This document shows, piece after piece, positions 5,733 to 6,988 of a stretch of DNA of 6,988 nt. Under the pieces are notes generated by a model, which searched no databases, had not been told where the DNA came from, and saw only the letters and a program-made list of their open reading frames with translations. Both the position numbers and the translations under genes were made by a program. This DNA comes from Clostridia bacterium (GTDB lineage Bacteria > Bacillota > Clostridia > Christensenellales > Aristaeellaceae): positions 1 through 6,988 of the forward strand of contig CAAEEC010000420.1 in NCBI GenBank assembly GCA_900754755.1, in the 5' to 3' direction. Position 1 is the stretch's first letter. Every line of letters begins with the position of its first letter.

Positions 5733-6851
5733 ATGACGAATCGGGAACGAGTAAAAGCCATCTTGCACTATCAGCCGGTGGATCGCGTGCCTGTGGTGGC
5801 GTTTGGATATTGGAACGAAACGCTGGAAAAGTGGGCGCGGGAAGGGCATATTACGCAGGCGCAGTGCGATGGATATTACGACAATTCGCCTGCGGACAAC
5901 GAAATCATGCAAAAATTGGGCTTTGATTTCAACTGGAATTCTTGCCTGGGCGGAAATGTAAACCTTCTTCCGGCGTTTGAAGAGCAGGAGATTTCTCGCG
6001 AAGCGGATGGAGCCATCATCAAGCGCGATGGAAACGGCCTGATTGTGCGGGTGAAGCCGGGCGTCGTCAGCATTCCTTCGGAAATCGGCACTACGCTCAC
6101 GGATCGGCAGGCTTGGGAAGAACACTACGTTGCCCGTTTGCAATATTGCGAAGAACGCATCCCGGTGAAAGCGCTGGAAGCGGCGCGTGCGGGAGATGCT
6201 TCGCGCGATATTCCGCTTGCACTGCACTGCGGAAGCTTGTACGGATTTGTGCGCAATTTGATGGGCGTGGAAGAACTGAGCTATATGCAGGTGGATGACG
6301 AAGACTTATATGCGGAAATCATCAATACCTGCGCAGAGGTTTGCTATAAGGTTGTGGAAAAAATCCTTACCTTTGGCGTAGCGTTTGATTATGCGCATTT
6401 TTGGGAGGACATTTGTTTCAAAAATGGGCCGCTGGTTCATCCCAATGTGTTTGCGCGCTATGTGGGGCCGCATTATAAGCGCATTACGGATTTGCTCGCA
6501 AAGCACGGGATCGATATTGTATCACTGGATTGCGATGGAAAAATTGATAAGCTATTGCCCATTTGGCTGGAAAACGGCGTGAACACGATGTTCCCCATTG
6601 AGGTAGGCACCTGGAATGCCTCTATCACGCCGTGGCGCGAGCAGTATGGCAAACAATTGCGCGGCGTGGGCGGCATGGATAAGCGCGTGTTCGCGCAAGA
6701 CCGCGCGGCTGTGGATCGCGAAATTGAACGGTTGCGCCCGTTGGTGGAAATGGGCGGCTATATTCCCTGCCCAGATCACCGCATTGCGCCGGACGCGATT
6801 TATGGCAATGTGGCGTATTACTGCGAGCGGTTCCGGCATGTGTTTGGATAA
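5733..6851 (+). CDS. URO-D/MtaA-fold protein, second of the tandem pair
   Basis: The protein has 372 residues. The N-terminus MTNRERVKAILHYQPVDRVP is the standard opening of URO-D-like proteins. AHFWEDICFKNGPLV (about 221-235), DCDGKIDKLLPIWLENGVN (about 266-284) and GGYIPCPDHRIAPD (about 341-354) are the conserved active-site-side motifs of the uncharacterised URO-D-like subgroup, with His, Asp and Cys residues that could bind metal. It is not HemE: the Arg-rich substrate-binding N-terminus is missing. It shares fold and size with its upstream neighbour but is strongly diverged, so the two are probably distinct subunits or act on successive steps rather than being a recent duplication. RBS GGAGGA (5721-5726) is six bases from ATG 5733; ATG 5727 abuts the RBS, and ATG 5700 overlaps the previous gene. 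It is followed by a strong terminator. Confidence 0.85.
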   Translation: MTNRERVKAILHYQPVDRVPVVAFGYWNETLEKWAREGHITQAQCDGYYDNSPADNEIMQKLGFDFNWNSCLGGNVNLLPAFEEQEISREADGAIIKRDGNGLIVRVKPGVVSIPSEIGTTLTDRQAWEEHYVARLQYCEERIPVKALEAARAGDASRDIPLALHCGSLYGFVRNLMGVEELSYMQVDDEDLYAEIINTCAEVCYKVVEKILTFGVAFDYAHFWEDICFKNGPLVHPNVFARYVGPHYKRITDLLAKHGIDIVSLDCDGKIDKLLPIWLENGVNTMFPIEVGTWNASITPWREQYGKQLRGVGGMDKRVFAQDRAAVDREIERLRPLVEMGGYIPCPDHRIAPDAIYGNVAYYCERFRHVFG

Positions 6852-6892
6852 GCAAAAATGATTTCTTACAAGGGCTTTCGCCGCAAAAGTTT

Positions 6893-6926
6893 GGAGCGGC
6901 CTCTTTTGCGAGGCCGCTCCATTTTT
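6893..6926 (+). terminator. Strong intrinsic terminator of the URO-D-like operon
   Basis: A perfect 11-bp stem, GGAGCGGCCTC (6893-6903) with GAGGCCGCTCC (6910-6920), encloses the six-base loop TTTTGC and is followed by ATTTTTT. It lies 41 bases past the stop of the second URO-D-like gene and ends the operon. It may partly serve the convergent gene as well, although the minus-strand T-run (AAACTTTTG) is poor. Confidence 0.9.
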
Positions 6927-6940
6927 TGCTAGCGGTTTGC

Positions 6941-6988
6941 TTACTGCTGGTTCTGCGCCATGGCGCGCTCCTGCGCCTCGATCATCTT
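6941..6988 (-). CDS. 3' end of a convergent gene (partial)
   Basis: On the minus strand the window edge reads KMIEAQERAMAQNQQ and then TAA (complement of 6941-6943). The hydrophilic, helix-prone Gln/Glu/Ala-rich tail looks like a genuine protein C-terminus, and the strong terminator just beyond it on the other strand fits a convergent arrangement. Only 15 codons are present, so no family can be named. Confidence 0.5.
   Translation of the reverse strand, partial: KMIEAQERAMAQNQQ

Noticed and set aside
4496..5761. A 421-codon open frame on the minus strand, opposite the first URO-D-like gene.
   Set aside because: It is wholly antisense to a recognisable family protein, has no RBS or family motif, and is explained by the codon bias of the real gene. 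It also runs across the + strand promoter.
4607..6851. Either gene as true uroporphyrinogen decarboxylase (hemE).
   Set aside because: The HemE N-terminal Arg-rich signature is missing, two divergent copies lie in tandem, and no haem genes are near.
1..6988. CRISPR arrays, tRNA or rRNA genes, and riboswitches.
   Set aside because: No regularly spaced direct repeats, no tRNA-like cloverleaf, no rRNA sequence and no recognisable riboswitch core were seen on either strand.

Overview
The window looks like chromosomal DNA of an anaerobic Firmicute of the class Clostridia. The evidence is strong purine-rich AGGAGG-type ribosome binding sites, a minimal SufC-SufB pair of the kind seen in clostridia and methanogens, a clostridial-type iron-sulfur flavoprotein, an XRE regulator fused to a membrane domain, URO-D-like proteins, and remnants of ISL3 and IS1182 insertion sequences. 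The species cannot be named from this sequence.

Layout. Positions 1-125 hold the leader of the first operon and possibly the tail of an upstream gene. From 126 to 1768 lies a two-gene operon: a SufC-like ATPase and a SufB/SufD-family scaffold. The scaffold's best-supported start is the non-standard codon ATT at 851. From 1769 to about 2010 no gene is visible, only hairpins. From about 2029 to 2300 the minus strand carries the frameshifted C-terminal end of an ISL3-family transposase. A small cassette follows, of visibly lower GC character than its surroundings: a flavodoxin-fold iron-sulfur flavoprotein (2353-3069) and an XRE-type DNA-binding protein with about six membrane segments (3214-4200). 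Immediately after it, 4201 to about 4400 on the minus strand is the frameshifted C-terminal end of a second, unrelated transposase (IS1182 type). From 4521 a clear promoter drives two tandem URO-D/MtaA-fold proteins (4607-5713 and 5733-6851). An 11-bp intrinsic terminator (6893-6926) follows, then the last 15 codons of a convergent minus-strand gene.

How the genes work together. SufC and SufB are expected to form the ATP-driven Fe-S cluster scaffold. No cysteine desulfurase (SufS), SufU or separate SufD is seen on the downstream side. The flavoprotein and the membrane regulator share a strand and are bounded on both sides by dead transposase fragments, which suggests an acquired redox or sensing module. 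The two URO-D-like genes are co-transcribed and probably form a corrinoid-methyl-transfer-type or related catabolic pair rather than haem synthesis, but no corrinoid protein is present to prove this.

The points most worth a second look are the ATT start, the flavoprotein-regulator cassette between two IS remnants, and the unassigned URO-D pair.
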